A program made the position numbers and the translations under genes. A model generated the notes under the pieces. It was given only the letters and a program-made list of their open reading frames with translations, was not told the origin of the DNA and made no database searches. This document shows, in pieces, positions 16,625-24,971 of a stretch of 64,000 nucleotides of DNA. Source of the DNA: Mycobacterium sp. ENV421 (GTDB lineage: Bacteria > Actinomycetota > Actinomycetes > Mycobacteriales > Mycobacteriaceae); the NCBI RefSeq assembly GCF_002887815.1, contig NZ_PDHO01000003.1, positions 186,001 to 250,000 of the forward strand. The letters run 5' to 3'. The number at the start of each line of letters is the position of its first letter. The first letter of the stretch is position 1.

Positions 16625-18841
16625 CTATTTCCGCGGCAGGCCCAGAATCATCGAGGCGATGATGGTCAGCTGGATCTCTGCCGTACCGCCTCCGATGAGC
16701 TCGGACGGCATGTCGAAGTAGGGACTGATCACCGGGGGATCCGAATCCTCAAGCATGGCAAGGCGTCCGGTGAGACTCAACGTGGCGGTGGAGGCGCGCC
16801 GCAGCAGCAGCACCATCGCGTACTTGGCGATGCTCGACGTCGGTCCGGGTCCCTGCCCTTGTACCAGACGCAACGTCTCACGCAGGACCATCGCCTTGAT
16901 GGCGGTGGTATGCGCTTCGATTTCGCCCAATGCCTGCAGGACGGTGTCGTGATCGGGCCCGTCTGTATCGGCCACCCTCCGCAGGGCTTCGGACCGATCG
17001 AGGTTGACGTAGTTGCCGATCGCCGTGCGTTCGACGGCCATGGTGGCCACGGCCAGATCCCAGCCCTGGCCGGGTTCGCCGACCAGCATGTCGTCGGGAA
17101 TGAAGACGTCGGTGAGGAAGACCTCGTTGAAGTCGAAGTGGCCGCTGGCTTGTTTGATCGGGCTGATCTCGATGCCGGGGGAGGACATGTCGACGAGGAA
17201 GTAGCTGATGCCACCGTGTTTCGACGCATCCGGGTCGGTGCGTGCCAGCATCGCCCCGAACTGGGCGACGTGCGCCGACGACGTCCAGATCTTGTGCCCG
17301 TTGACCAGCCAGCCGCCGTCGACCTTCGCAGCGCGGGTGGTCAGCGACGCGAGGTCTGAGCCGGCTCCCGGTTCACTGAACAGCTGGCACCAGCGCTCGG
17401 TGCCGCGCAGCATCGGCCCCGCGAATCGTTCGCGCTGTGAGTCGGTTCCGCTGTCGAGGATCGTCGGCAGGATCCACTCCGCGATGTTGAGCGAGGGCCG
17501 AACCAGATCAGGACGCTTGTCGAACTCCTCGGTGATGATCACCTGCTGTACCGGGGTGGCCCCGACGCCCCACGGGGCCGGCAGGTGCGGGGCGACCAAA
17601 CCGGCGTCGGCGAGTAGGTCCCGTTGCGAACCGTAGGCCAGCCCGGGCGCCCGACGGTCGTCGGTGGGCGTCTCGTTCCGCAGTTCCATGGCCTGGTCGA
17701 GCGTCTTCGCCAGGGCGGCGCGGAAGTCCGACTCGACGTCGTCGCCGAGATTGATTGCGGTAGAGCGCTTCAGCGTGCGAGACAGTTCACCCGCTTCGCG
17801 GGCCCAACGTGGTGACGGTCCCAGCGATGCGGCCAGGCTGGTGGCGCGCCGCCAATACAGGTGGGTGTCGTGTTCCCAGGTGTAGCCGATCGCGCCGAAC
17901 ATGAGCAGCGCGTCCAGCATCAGGTCGGGGCCTGCGCAGACCGCCATCAATGCGGCCGAGGCGGCGGCCAGCCGGTGCTGCTCGATGCTCTCGTCGATCG
18001 CGCGCACCGCATCCCACGCCGATGCCGACGCCAGTTCCGCGTTGACCAGCAGGATCGCGGCCTTGTGCTGCAGCGCCTGGAACGACCCGACGGGCTTGCC
18101 GAACTGTTCGCGGGTGCGGATGTAGTTCACCGCGGTCTCGACGCCCTTGCGCACCGTGCCCGCCGAAGCGCAGGCCGTCAGCGCGGCGACGACGCAACGA
18201 GCCCGGTCGGTCTCGATACCCGATATGCGTTGTTCCGCGGTCACCGGATAGCTGTCGAGGACGAGCACACCGACGTCGGTGCTCAGGTCGGTGCCCCGCT
18301 GCTGCTCGACAGCGATGTCCGGTCCCATCGGTAGGCCGAACCACAGCTCGGTGCCGTCCTCGGCGTGCACCGCCAGCAGGATGCGCTGCGCGGCAATCAG
18401 TCCCAGCGTGCTGCCGATCGATCCGGTCAATCGCCAGCCGTCGCCGTCGGGCATGGCCCGGACACCGGAATCCTCGGGCAGCACCACCGCGGCCGTCGCA
18501 CCGCCGGCGAGATCGGCCACCAACGTCGCCGCGGAGTCGTCGGCGAGATTCGCCACGGCGCTGGCGGACACCGTACTGAGCAGGGGGCCGGGCAGCAGCG
18601 CCGCGGACGCCGCTTCGATGACGCAGGCCATATCCGCGAGCGTCCCGCCCTGGCCGCCGGCATCTTCGGGAAGGTGCACCGCATGGAAGCCGTTGGCGGT
18701 GAACTCCTCCCACCACGTCGGCAGTTCACCGGCGGCGATCGAGTCGAGGGCCGCCCGCGTCTTGTCGATCGGGGCGTGCCGGGCCGCGAACTGAGTCACG
18801 GCCTCGGCCAGCTGCTCCTGCTCGATCGTGATCGCCAACAC
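16625..18841 (-). CDS. Fused two-domain acyl-CoA dehydrogenase (FadE34-like)
   Basis: 738 residues, nearly twice the usual ~380, made of two acyl-CoA dehydrogenase units. The first (about 1-345) has a degenerate core but keeps the C-terminal helical domain (YIRTREQFGKPVGSFQALQH). The second (about 375-738) has the flavin/substrate signatures WCQLFSEPGAGSDLAS, GHKIWTSSAHVAQFGAMLAR and GGGTAEIQLTIIA. Fused or alpha2-beta2 enzymes of this type in M. tuberculosis (FadE34, FadE26-27, FadE28-29) dehydrogenate the shortened side chains of cholesterol-CoA. Start is a GTG, four bases after the upstream amidohydrolase stop. Substrate here may be a steroid, terpenoid or other branched/cyclic acyl-CoA. 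Confidence 0.9.
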   Translation of the reverse strand: MLAITIEQEQLAEAVTQFAARHAPIDKTRAALDSIAAGELPTWWEEFTANGFHAVHLPEDAGGQGGTLADMACVIEAASAALLPGPLLSTVSASAVANLADDSAATLVADLAGGATAAVVLPEDSGVRAMPDGDGWRLTGSIGSTLGLIAAQRILLAVHAEDGTELWFGLPMGPDIAVEQQRGTDLSTDVGVLVLDSYPVTAEQRISGIETDRARCVVAALTACASAGTVRKGVETAVNYIRTREQFGKPVGSFQALQHKAAILLVNAELASASAWDAVRAIDESIEQHRLAAASAALMAVCAGPDLMLDALLMFGAIGYTWEHDTHLYWRRATSLAASLGPSPRWAREAGELSRTLKRSTAINLGDDVESDFRAALAKTLDQAMELRNETPTDDRRAPGLAYGSQRDLLADAGLVAPHLPAPWGVGATPVQQVIITEEFDKRPDLVRPSLNIAEWILPTILDSGTDSQRERFAGPMLRGTERWCQLFSEPGAGSDLASLTTRAAKVDGGWLVNGHKIWTSSAHVAQFGAMLARTDPDASKHGGISYFLVDMSSPGIEISPIKQASGHFDFNEVFLTDVFIPDDMLVGEPGQGWDLAVATMAVERTAIGNYVNLDRSEALRRVADTDGPDHDTVLQALGEIEAHTTAIKAMVLRETLRLVQGQGPGPTSSIAKYAMVLLLRRASTATLSLTGRLAMLEDSDPPVISPYFDMPSELIGGGTAEIQLTIIASMILGLPRK

Positions 18842-18845
18842 TGCG

Positions 18846-19715
18846 TTAGTTCTCCAGTCCTAGAATCCGGGCGGCATTGCCGTACAGGAACTTCGGCCAC
18901 ACCTCATCCTTGAACGGCACGTTGGGCAGATCACTGAAGATCCGTTCCAGCGACAGACCCATCGGGAAATAGCCCGCGTAGATGACCTTGTCGGCGCCGC
19001 GGGTGTTCGCGTAGTCGATGATCTCCTTGGGGTAGTACTTCGGTGCGAACGCCGATGTCGAGTAATACAGATTGGGCCACTTGAGCATCAGCTTGACGGC
19101 GAGGTCCTGCCACGGCTCGCAGCCGTGGCGGGTGACGAAGACCAGGTCGGGGAAGTCGAACATCACGATGTCGATGCGCGAAACCTCCTGCGGTGCCATC
19201 GGAATTCGCGGGCCGGGAACGCCGGCGCAGACGAAGATGGGGATGCCGAGTTCGACGCAGGTGGCGTAGATCGGATACATCTTCGGATCGTCGATGGGAA
19301 CCTGCGGGAAGGTGCCCGACGGGAAAACCGACGTCGCGCGGATGCCGTAGGTCTCGTAGTCGCGGCGGATCGCCTGCACCGAACCCATCACGTCGTTGGG
19401 GTCGGCGATCGCGCCGGAGGGAATGAATCGATCGGGGAACATCTTCAGCGCGAGCTCGGCCGCGGAGCCCTCGCTCACGCCGATCATCGACTTCTCGATG
19501 CCGAACCGGTCCATCTGCTGAAGCAGTAGTGATACCGGGTCGTCGGTGGGCAGGCCCTTGGGCACGTCTTTGAACATGTACTCGACCGGGAAGTCGAAGT
19601 CCTCTTTGGATTCGCGATCCTTGGTCTGCTTGCGAATGAAGTCGTATTGAGCGGTCCCCTCGTGCGGGAATCCGATCATCGTGTCGATCACCGGCAGACC
19701 GACCGGTCCGGCCAT
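18846..19715 (-). CDS. Amidohydrolase-family protein
   Basis: 289 residues from ATG at 19715, chosen for its GGGAGG ribosome site. Amidohydrolase_2-like barrel starting LPVIDTMIGFPHEGTAQ, with the usual His-x-His replaced by DTMIGFPHE; other landmarks are PDRFIPSGAIADPND, VTRHGCEPW and NLYYSTSAFAPKYYP. The metal ligands look incomplete, as in several actinobacterial paralogues, so decarboxylase or hydrolase activity is uncertain. First gene of the minus-strand operon with the fused acyl-CoA dehydrogenase and the second amidohydrolase, divergent from a TetR gene whose probable operators lie in the shared promoter region. Confidence 0.83.
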   Translation of the reverse strand: MAGPVGLPVIDTMIGFPHEGTAQYDFIRKQTKDRESKEDFDFPVEYMFKDVPKGLPTDDPVSLLLQQMDRFGIEKSMIGVSEGSAAELALKMFPDRFIPSGAIADPNDVMGSVQAIRRDYETYGIRATSVFPSGTFPQVPIDDPKMYPIYATCVELGIPIFVCAGVPGPRIPMAPQEVSRIDIVMFDFPDLVFVTRHGCEPWQDLAVKLMLKWPNLYYSTSAFAPKYYPKEIIDYANTRGADKVIYAGYFPMGLSLERIFSDLPNVPFKDEVWPKFLYGNAARILGLEN

Positions 19716-19766
19716 GGCGTCCTCCCATCCCAAGAGACCGGCGGGGTGCCGCCGCGACCACCATAG

Positions 19767-19781
19767 TGAAACACGGTTCTA
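19767..19781. promoter_or_regulatory. Candidate TetR operator, site 1
   Basis: TGAAACACGGTTCTA, an imperfect inverted repeat (AAC-N3-GTT core) 52 bp upstream of the amidohydrolase start in the divergent promoter region. It shares GTTCT and spacing with site 2 at 19844. Confidence 0.45.
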
Positions 19782-19843
19782 CTTTGTGTCAAGCCGCCAC
19801 CTGGTGTTAAGTCCCCATTCTCGGCTAACCTGTCGTAGCATCA

Positions 19844-19858
19844 CAGAAGACCGTTCTG
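19844..19858. promoter_or_regulatory. Candidate TetR operator, site 2
   Basis: CAGAAGACCGTTCTG, inverted repeat with perfect CAGAA/TTCTG arms, 21 bp before the tetR start codon. Probably autoregulatory. Confidence 0.45.
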
Positions 19859-19878
19859 CGCTGATCGGAGGTGGCATC

Positions 19879-20511
19879 GTGAACACGCCCGCTCCCGATC
19901 TGATGTCGCCGACGGGCCGGATCATCCCGATGTCGGATATGACCAGCGGTCAGCTCGCCCGCCGCGCGAAGATCATCGAAGAGGTGATCGATCTGATCGG
20001 TGAGGTCGGCGCCGATGCGGTCCAGATGCGGGATGTGGCTCAGCGCGCGGGAGTCGCCCTGGCCACCCTGTACCGATACTTCAGCTCCAAAGAGAACCTG
20101 CTGGCCGCTGCGCTGGCGGATTGGCAGAAGCGGTTGACCCGCCGCATGCTGTCGGGCGGCGGCCCCGCCGACAGTGACCCGCTGCCCGCTGTTCTGGACT
20201 ACCTGCGCCGTGCCCAGCGGGCGTTCAATCGCAACCCGGCCATGACCGCCCTGATGCTGCAGATGATGACATCGACCGATCCCGAAGTGCGTTCGTCGAT
20301 CGATCAGATGGAGCGCACCAATGTCGAGTTGTACAACCGCCTGCTGGCCGGCGTCGCGGCGGAGTTGATCCCGCAGGTGAGTTTCGGCCTCAACGCCGCG
20401 CTGAGCGCCGCACTCGCCGGCCTGCGGGCCGGGCGACTGACATTGGACGAATCGCTCAATCACGTGGAGTGGGTGGCTCGGGTGCTGCTCGCCGAGGCGC
20501 AGCACGCCTAG
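19879..20511 (+). CDS. TetR-family regulator (KstR-like N-terminus)
   Basis: 210 residues from GTG at 19879 with GGAGG seven bases upstream. The DNA-binding domain reads VGADAVQMRDVAQRAGVALA then TLYRYFSSKENLL, strongly reminiscent of the KstR regulators of steroid catabolism; the C-terminal domain (AQRAFNRNPAMTALMLQMMTS) is also of that type. Divergent from the amidohydrolase/acyl-CoA dehydrogenase operon, with two inverted repeats between them. It most likely represses that operon and itself until an acyl-CoA ligand binds (family knowledge plus inference). Confidence 0.88.
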   Translation: MNTPAPDLMSPTGRIIPMSDMTSGQLARRAKIIEEVIDLIGEVGADAVQMRDVAQRAGVALATLYRYFSSKENLLAAALADWQKRLTRRMLSGGGPADSDPLPAVLDYLRRAQRAFNRNPAMTALMLQMMTSTDPEVRSSIDQMERTNVELYNRLLAGVAAELIPQVSFGLNAALSAALAGLRAGRLTLDESLNHVEWVARVLLAEAQHA

Positions 20512-20533
20512 TTCGCGGCTAGGCTGGAGCGAT

Positions 20534-21154
20534 ATGTCGTTGTCTGCTGAGTTGTGGTCGCACAATTCCGATCTGGCCGCCGATATCCTGGCGCATCCGT
20601 TTGTTCGCGGTATCGCAGACGGCTCGCTGCCGCGTAGGCGCTTCGCCGCATACATCGCTCAAGACGCGTTCTTCCTCGAATCCTTCGCCCGCGCATATGC
20701 ATTGGCCTTGGTCCGCAGTCCGGACACCTCTACCCTGCTGGTTCTGGCCGATTTGATCGCCGGGGTTCGCGAGGAACTGGGACTGCACGCGTCCTATGCC
20801 GGCTCGTGGGACATCGACATGGCCGGCGTCGAACCGCTGGCGGCAACCAGCGCGTACACCGAGTTCCTCCTCGCGACCGCGGCCACGCGACCGCCAGAGG
20901 TCGTCTATGCCGCGATGACCCCGTGTATGCGGTTGTACGCGTGGGTCGGCCAGTCGCTGGATGCCGACTCGGCCGGCCCGTACGCGCAGTGGGTACAGAC
21001 ATATGCCGCACCGGAATTCGAGGGGATCGCCCGCCAGCTGGAGAACCTGCTCGACGAGCAGTCGCCGGACACTCCGGATGTGCGCGACGCGTACCGGCGC
21101 GCGATGCAGCTGGAACTGGCATTCTTCGAAGCGGCCAACAACACCGACACCTGA
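20534..21154 (+). CDS. tenA: TenA/thiaminase-II family protein
   Basis: 206 residues, all-helical TenA fold. Positions matching the thiaminase II active site are Asp44 (YIAQDAFFLES), Cys131 (MTPCMRLYAWVGQSL) and Glu199 (LAFFEAANN). TenA enzymes hydrolyse aminopyrimidines from damaged thiamine for salvage. No other thiamine genes are adjacent: a TetR gene is 22 bases upstream on the same strand, and a deacetylase converges. It could therefore be co-transcribed with the regulator, or the family assignment could cover a different amine hydrolysis. Confidence 0.82.
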   Translation: MSLSAELWSHNSDLAADILAHPFVRGIADGSLPRRRFAAYIAQDAFFLESFARAYALALVRSPDTSTLLVLADLIAGVREELGLHASYAGSWDIDMAGVEPLAATSAYTEFLLATAATRPPEVVYAAMTPCMRLYAWVGQSLDADSAGPYAQWVQTYAAPEFEGIARQLENLLDEQSPDTPDVRDAYRRAMQLELAFFEAANNTDT

Positions 21155-21177
21155 CCGGTCGCCGCGACGGCGGTCAG
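21151..21177. terminator. Convergent hairpin between tenA and deacetylase
   Basis: CTGACCG and CGGTCAG form a perfect 7-bp outer stem with a partly paired GC-rich interior. It overlaps both stop codons and could end transcription from either side. Confidence 0.45.
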
Positions 21178-22055
21178 AAGTCCGCGGGATCAGGCCGTTC
21201 GACCGAGCGGGGTGACAGGCCCAGGCCACGTACGTGCAGCGCGATGTCCCGCAGGGGTGCCACCCAGACATCCGCGCACGACACCACGTGCTCGACCAGT
21301 TCCTCCAGCGCGGCCGCTCGCGACGGCCGACCCGACAGGAAGGGATGGTTGGTCAGCACGAAGCAGCCCCCGACTGCGCGCAGACCCTCGAACTCCAGCC
21401 GCCAGATCTCGGCGGCTTTGTGGGGGCTCTCGATCAGTCCGCTGCCGGAGATCTCCGGCAGGTAGCAGTACTGCTCCCAGTCGTCGAGCGCCCACTGCAC
21501 CGGGATTTCGACGAGGCTGCTGCTGCCGGTGGCGCCCACCCGCAGTTCGTACGGATGGTCGGCGTCCATCAGGCTGGTGTCGTAGAGGAAGCCCCGCTCG
21601 GCCAGCAATTGCGGTGAGTGCCAGTTCAATTCCCACATCGGAGCCCGGAAGCCGACCGGAGCTTCGCCGGTGAGCGCGGCCAGCACCTCGGTGCCGCGGT
21701 CCAAGATCACCCCCTCCTGCTCGGGGGTCATGCCGGTGAGGACCTCGTGCAGATAGCCATGGTGCGCGACCTCGTGGCCGCCGTCGACGATCGCACGTAC
21801 CACATCGGGATAGCGGACCGCGGTGTAGCCGGGGACGAAGAACGTCGAGCGGACATCGTGTCGCGCCAGCAGCGCCAGGAGCCGGGGCACGCCGACGAGC
21901 GGCCCGTAGGCCTGGTGCGACATCACCGACATCCGATCGGCATGCGCCGCATCGATGTTCAGTACGGCTGATTCGGCATCGACGTCGAAGGTGAAGCATG
22001 CCGCGGCCCGCTTACCCGCGGGCCAGGCCACAGGTTCGGCCGGTGTCGCGCTCAT
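21174..22055 (-). CDS. Polysaccharide deacetylase (NodB-fold), PuuE/PgdA-like
   Basis: 293 residues from ATG at 22055 (GGTGG upstream; a GTG at 22067 is possible). NodB motifs: catalytic Asp and metal Asp in CFTFDVDAES, the HxxxH zinc site in GGHEVAHHGYLHEV, and the RAPMWELN motif. No signal peptide, so it is cytoplasmic, like the PuuE allantoinase and HpPgdA subgroup rather than cell-wall deacetylases. A small amide such as a ureide or formamide is a plausible substrate. It lies 48 bases downstream of the double Lrp regulator on the same strand. Confidence 0.87.
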   Translation of the reverse strand: MSATPAEPVAWPAGKRAAACFTFDVDAESAVLNIDAAHADRMSVMSHQAYGPLVGVPRLLALLARHDVRSTFFVPGYTAVRYPDVVRAIVDGGHEVAHHGYLHEVLTGMTPEQEGVILDRGTEVLAALTGEAPVGFRAPMWELNWHSPQLLAERGFLYDTSLMDADHPYELRVGATGSSSLVEIPVQWALDDWEQYCYLPEISGSGLIESPHKAAEIWRLEFEGLRAVGGCFVLTNHPFLSGRPSRAAALEELVEHVVSCADVWVAPLRDIALHVRGLGLSPRSVERPDPADF

Positions 22056-22103
22056 ATGCGGGTCCACCGACGATGCTGCCGAGTCATGTTCGTAGATGAT
22101 GGC

Positions 22104-23099
22104 CTATCTCCGAGCCGGCCGCATGCTCAGCAGCCGACCGTGCGAGATCAGCGAGCCGGCTTGCTTGAGCCGCTGCGTTCGTACGCTGACGTCGTAGCCC
22201 TGTACATGACGCACAGTCGCCAGCCGCTCGATGATGTACCGGTGTAGGTGATCGACATCGCGGGTGATCACGACCGCCAGCAGGTTATGGGGTCCGCTCA
22301 CGGCGATCACCGAGGCGATCTCGGCATGTGCGAGAAGCTGTTCGGCGGCACCCGTCAGATCGCGGGGTGCTATCGCCATCCAGATCAGGGCATGGACTCC
22401 AAAGCCCAGCCGCTCGGTGAGCACGTCGACGTCATAGGTCAGGGTGCCCGCCGTTTCCATCGCCGCGATGCGTCGCTTGACTCGGGCCGGCGACCAGCCG
22501 GTCAACTCGGCCAACTGCGCGTGCGGGATTCGCCCATCACGTGCCAGCGCTTCCAGCAGGGGACGATCGTCGCTCACCGGCGGGACCGCGGCGTCGGACC
22601 GCTCGGCTTGCACGTCGGCCAACGCTTTCACCTGCGCGGCGGTCAGGGTGTGGCCGTAGCCGGTCCACACCGCACCTGAGGAGTCGCCGAAGACGTGCAG
22701 CACCAGATCGACCGTCATGCTCAACACCGCCGAGGTGCGCGGCAGGCGGTGCAGGATCCCGTCGCTGTTCTCGGCCAGCGGTGCGCGAACGATGCACACC
22801 AGCTCGGTGGATCCGGACAACACGTTGGCGTGGGTGACTTCCGGTCGCTGGGTGAGCGCCTCGGCCACGCTGAGCAGCGTGTCGGGCCTGGTTCGCAGCC
22901 GGACGACCCACTGACACTCGCCATACACCTGCGGGTTCACCAGGCCGACCACCCGGATCGCACCGTCGCGCAGCATGGCGCGGTAGCGGCGTGCGACGGT
23001 CTGTTCGGGAACGCCGAGCACGTCACCGATCCGCCGAAACGACACGCGCGGGGACAGCTGGAGCGCATGCAGAATCTTGCCGTCTAGCGGGGATGTCAT
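22104..23099 (-). CDS. Tandem Lrp/AsnC-family transcriptional regulator
   Basis: 331 residues from ATG at 23099, twice the usual ~150. Two Lrp units follow each other: HTH1 at the N-terminus (SPLDGKILHALQLSPRVSFR, GVPEQTVARRYRAM) with its RAM-like ligand domain to about 160, then HTH2 (DDRPLLEALARDGRIPHAQL, TGWSPARVKRRIAAME) and a second RAM domain ending PHNLLAVVITRD. Divergent from the LLM oxidoreductase and upstream of the deacetylase, it probably controls both. Repeats in the divergent region may be its sites. Confidence 0.87.
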   Translation of the reverse strand: MTSPLDGKILHALQLSPRVSFRRIGDVLGVPEQTVARRYRAMLRDGAIRVVGLVNPQVYGECQWVVRLRTRPDTLLSVAEALTQRPEVTHANVLSGSTELVCIVRAPLAENSDGILHRLPRTSAVLSMTVDLVLHVFGDSSGAVWTGYGHTLTAAQVKALADVQAERSDAAVPPVSDDRPLLEALARDGRIPHAQLAELTGWSPARVKRRIAAMETAGTLTYDVDVLTERLGFGVHALIWMAIAPRDLTGAAEQLLAHAEIASVIAVSGPHNLLAVVITRDVDHLHRYIIERLATVRHVQGYDVSVRTQRLKQAGSLISHGRLLSMRPARR

Positions 23100-23138
23100 G
23101 CCGATAACGGTACGTAAGAGTCGACTCATATGCCGATA
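23098..23138. promoter_or_regulatory. Direct repeats and palindrome in Lrp/LLM divergent region
   Basis: ATGCCGATA occurs at 23098-23106 and 23130-23138, 32 bp apart (about three helical turns), with the perfect palindrome GAGTCGACTC (23118-23127) between them. The first copy overlaps the Lrp start codon. Such phased sites suit an Lrp-type octamer. Confidence 0.4.
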
Positions 23139-23243
23139 TCCACCGCATCGGCGCGCTGATGTGGTTGATCTGACCTCACGATCCGAGACTGGACTGACTG
23201 CAGTCGAGCGACGCGGCCTCGGCCGACGGAATCGGAGGATGTC

Positions 23244-24086
23244 ATGAGAATCGGTATCGGTCTGCCAAACCATGTCGCAGGTGTGAACGGTGCGGTGATC
23301 GGTTCGTGGGCCCGCCGCGCCGAGGAGCGCGGGTTCGAGTCCCTGACGACCATCGACCGGCTGTTGTACCCGAGCCTGGACTCGGTTATCGCGCTGTCGG
23401 TGGCGGCGGGTGCGACGAGCACGCTCGGGCTGGTAACGAATGTTCTTCTGGCGCCGCTCTATTCGGCACCCGTGCTCGCCAAACAGCTCGGCAGCCTGGC
23501 GGCGTGTGCGGGTTCCCGTCTCACGGTCGGCATCGGCGTCGGATCGCGGGCCGACGACTACGACGCGGTGGACGTGGACTTCGCCAGACGGGGCCGCATC
23601 CTCGACGAACAGCTGGTCATGATGCGACACGGTTGGAGTGCCGATGCAGGGTTATGCCCTGCGCCAGTGCAGATTCCACTGCTCTTCGGCGGACGGTCGG
23701 AGGCCACGATCCGCAGGGCCACCACCGTCGGCGACGGCTGGGTTGCCGGGGCGCTGCGCGACTTCGACGCGCAGTCGGCCTTCGCCGAGCGGATTCGTGC
23801 GGGGTGGCAGGCGGCGGGCCGAGCGGGAGCTCCCGAGATTCATGCTTCGGTGAACTTCGCGCTCGGCGAGGGCGACGTAGTGCGGCGAGGACGAGACCAC
23901 CTGGCCCGCTATTACGGCTTCAGGCCGGAGTTCGCAAAACTCAACGTGGACGACATGATTCACTCCGCCGACGATGCGCGTGCCGCGGTGCATGCTTACC
24001 GCGACCTCGGTTTCGACCGGTTGCTCTTCCACCCTGCGGTCGCGACGATCGACCAGGTCGACCTGCTTGCCGACGCGCTGCTGTAG
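23244..24086 (+). CDS. LLM-class flavin-dependent oxidoreductase
   Basis: 280 residues, luciferase-like monooxygenase/F420 reductase fold. It starts MRIGIGLPNHVAGVNG after a GGAGG site, with the bait IDRLLYPSLDS, the GSRADDYDAVDVDF loop and the C-terminal HAYRDLGFDRLLFHPA. LLM proteins use FMN or F420; mycobacteria have many. It diverges from the tandem Lrp regulator, which probably controls it, and its stop is 11 bases from that of the second LLM gene, which converges. Substrate unknown. Confidence 0.87.
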   Translation: MRIGIGLPNHVAGVNGAVIGSWARRAEERGFESLTTIDRLLYPSLDSVIALSVAAGATSTLGLVTNVLLAPLYSAPVLAKQLGSLAACAGSRLTVGIGVGSRADDYDAVDVDFARRGRILDEQLVMMRHGWSADAGLCPAPVQIPLLFGGRSEATIRRATTVGDGWVAGALRDFDAQSAFAERIRAGWQAAGRAGAPEIHASVNFALGEGDVVRRGRDHLARYYGFRPEFAKLNVDDMIHSADDARAAVHAYRDLGFDRLLFHPAVATIDQVDLLADALL

Positions 24087-24097
24087 CCGCAGCATCC

Positions 24098-24955
24098 TCA
24101 GCCGAGTCGCGGTATCACTTCATCGCCCAACCGCTTCACCCAACCCTGCGGATCGGGGTTGCCCGGCATCGGTCCGGTGTTGATCAAGTCGAAGCCGAGC
24201 TGCGCGTAGGCGTCCAGAGTGCGCAGGTACTCGTCGATGTCATTGAACGGGTCGTCCGAATAAGCTGCTGTGAGCCGGATTTCGTCGAAGTCACGACCGA
24301 CGGTGTCGCAGTGGCGGCGCAAGACGTCCAGCTTGTGCGGCATCTCATCGAGGGATGACGTGCTATTCCATACGTCGGCGTACTGGGCCACCAGTCGCAG
24401 TGTCTTCTTTTCACCGGAGCCGCCCAGAAGGATCGGGGGCCGACGAATCGGCTGAGGCTCGCAAAGGGTTTCGGCGAGATGGTAATGCCGCCCGTCATAC
24501 GGCCCGTCATCATCGCTCCACATCTGTAGACAGATCTGCAGGGTTTCCTCGAGCATGTCGAATCGCTCGCGGACGGAGGGGTACGGGATACCGAGGGCGT
24601 GATGCTCCCGCTCGTACCAGGCGGCGCCCAGACCGAGCATCGTGCGGCCGCCGGCCAGCACGTCCAGCGTCGTCATCGTCTTGGCCAGCACACCGGGATG
24701 GCGATAGGTGACGCCGGTGACCAACATGGTCAACGTGATTCGGTCGGTCAGACCGGCCAGGTAACCCATCGAGGTGTAGCCCTCCAAGAATGGGTTGTCA
24801 GCCCGGGCCAGCGGTTCCATCTGAAGGAAGTGGTCGGCGAGGGTGAACATCTCCACGCCGGCGTCCTCGGCAGCCTTGGCCGTACCCGCCATGGTCGGAC
24901 CCAGTCGCTCGGCGGCGCCGGGCAGGAAGTCAATGTAGTGAACGCCCAATTTCAT
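24098..24955 (-). CDS. LLM-class F420-dependent oxidoreductase
   Basis: 285 residues from ATG at 24955 (AAAGGTGG upstream; a longer start at 24979 overlaps the MarR stop). Typical F420-type LLM: MKLGVHYIDFLPG, FTLADHFLQM, MLVTGVTYRHPGVLAK, TLDVLAGGRTMLGLGAAWYE and the RRPPILLGGSGEKKTLRL segment. It would use reduced F420 to reduce or oxidise a small organic molecule. It follows the MarR gene on the same strand and is probably co-transcribed with it, opposite the Rox-like monooxygenase. Confidence 0.9.
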   Translation of the reverse strand: MKLGVHYIDFLPGAAERLGPTMAGTAKAAEDAGVEMFTLADHFLQMEPLARADNPFLEGYTSMGYLAGLTDRITLTMLVTGVTYRHPGVLAKTMTTLDVLAGGRTMLGLGAAWYEREHHALGIPYPSVRERFDMLEETLQICLQMWSDDDGPYDGRHYHLAETLCEPQPIRRPPILLGGSGEKKTLRLVAQYADVWNSTSSLDEMPHKLDVLRRHCDTVGRDFDEIRLTAAYSDDPFNDIDEYLRTLDAYAQLGFDLINTGPMPGNPDPQGWVKRLGDEVIPRLG

Positions 24956-24971
24956 AGTGGTGAGCCACCTT

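Noticed and set aside
19767-19781. True KstR site
   Set aside because: The AAC and GTT cores are three bases apart rather than two, so I call it a related operator for the local TetR only.
20506-20524. Hairpin GCCTAG/CTAGGC between tetR and tenA
   Set aside because: Only 6 bp with no T-run; too weak to call a terminator.
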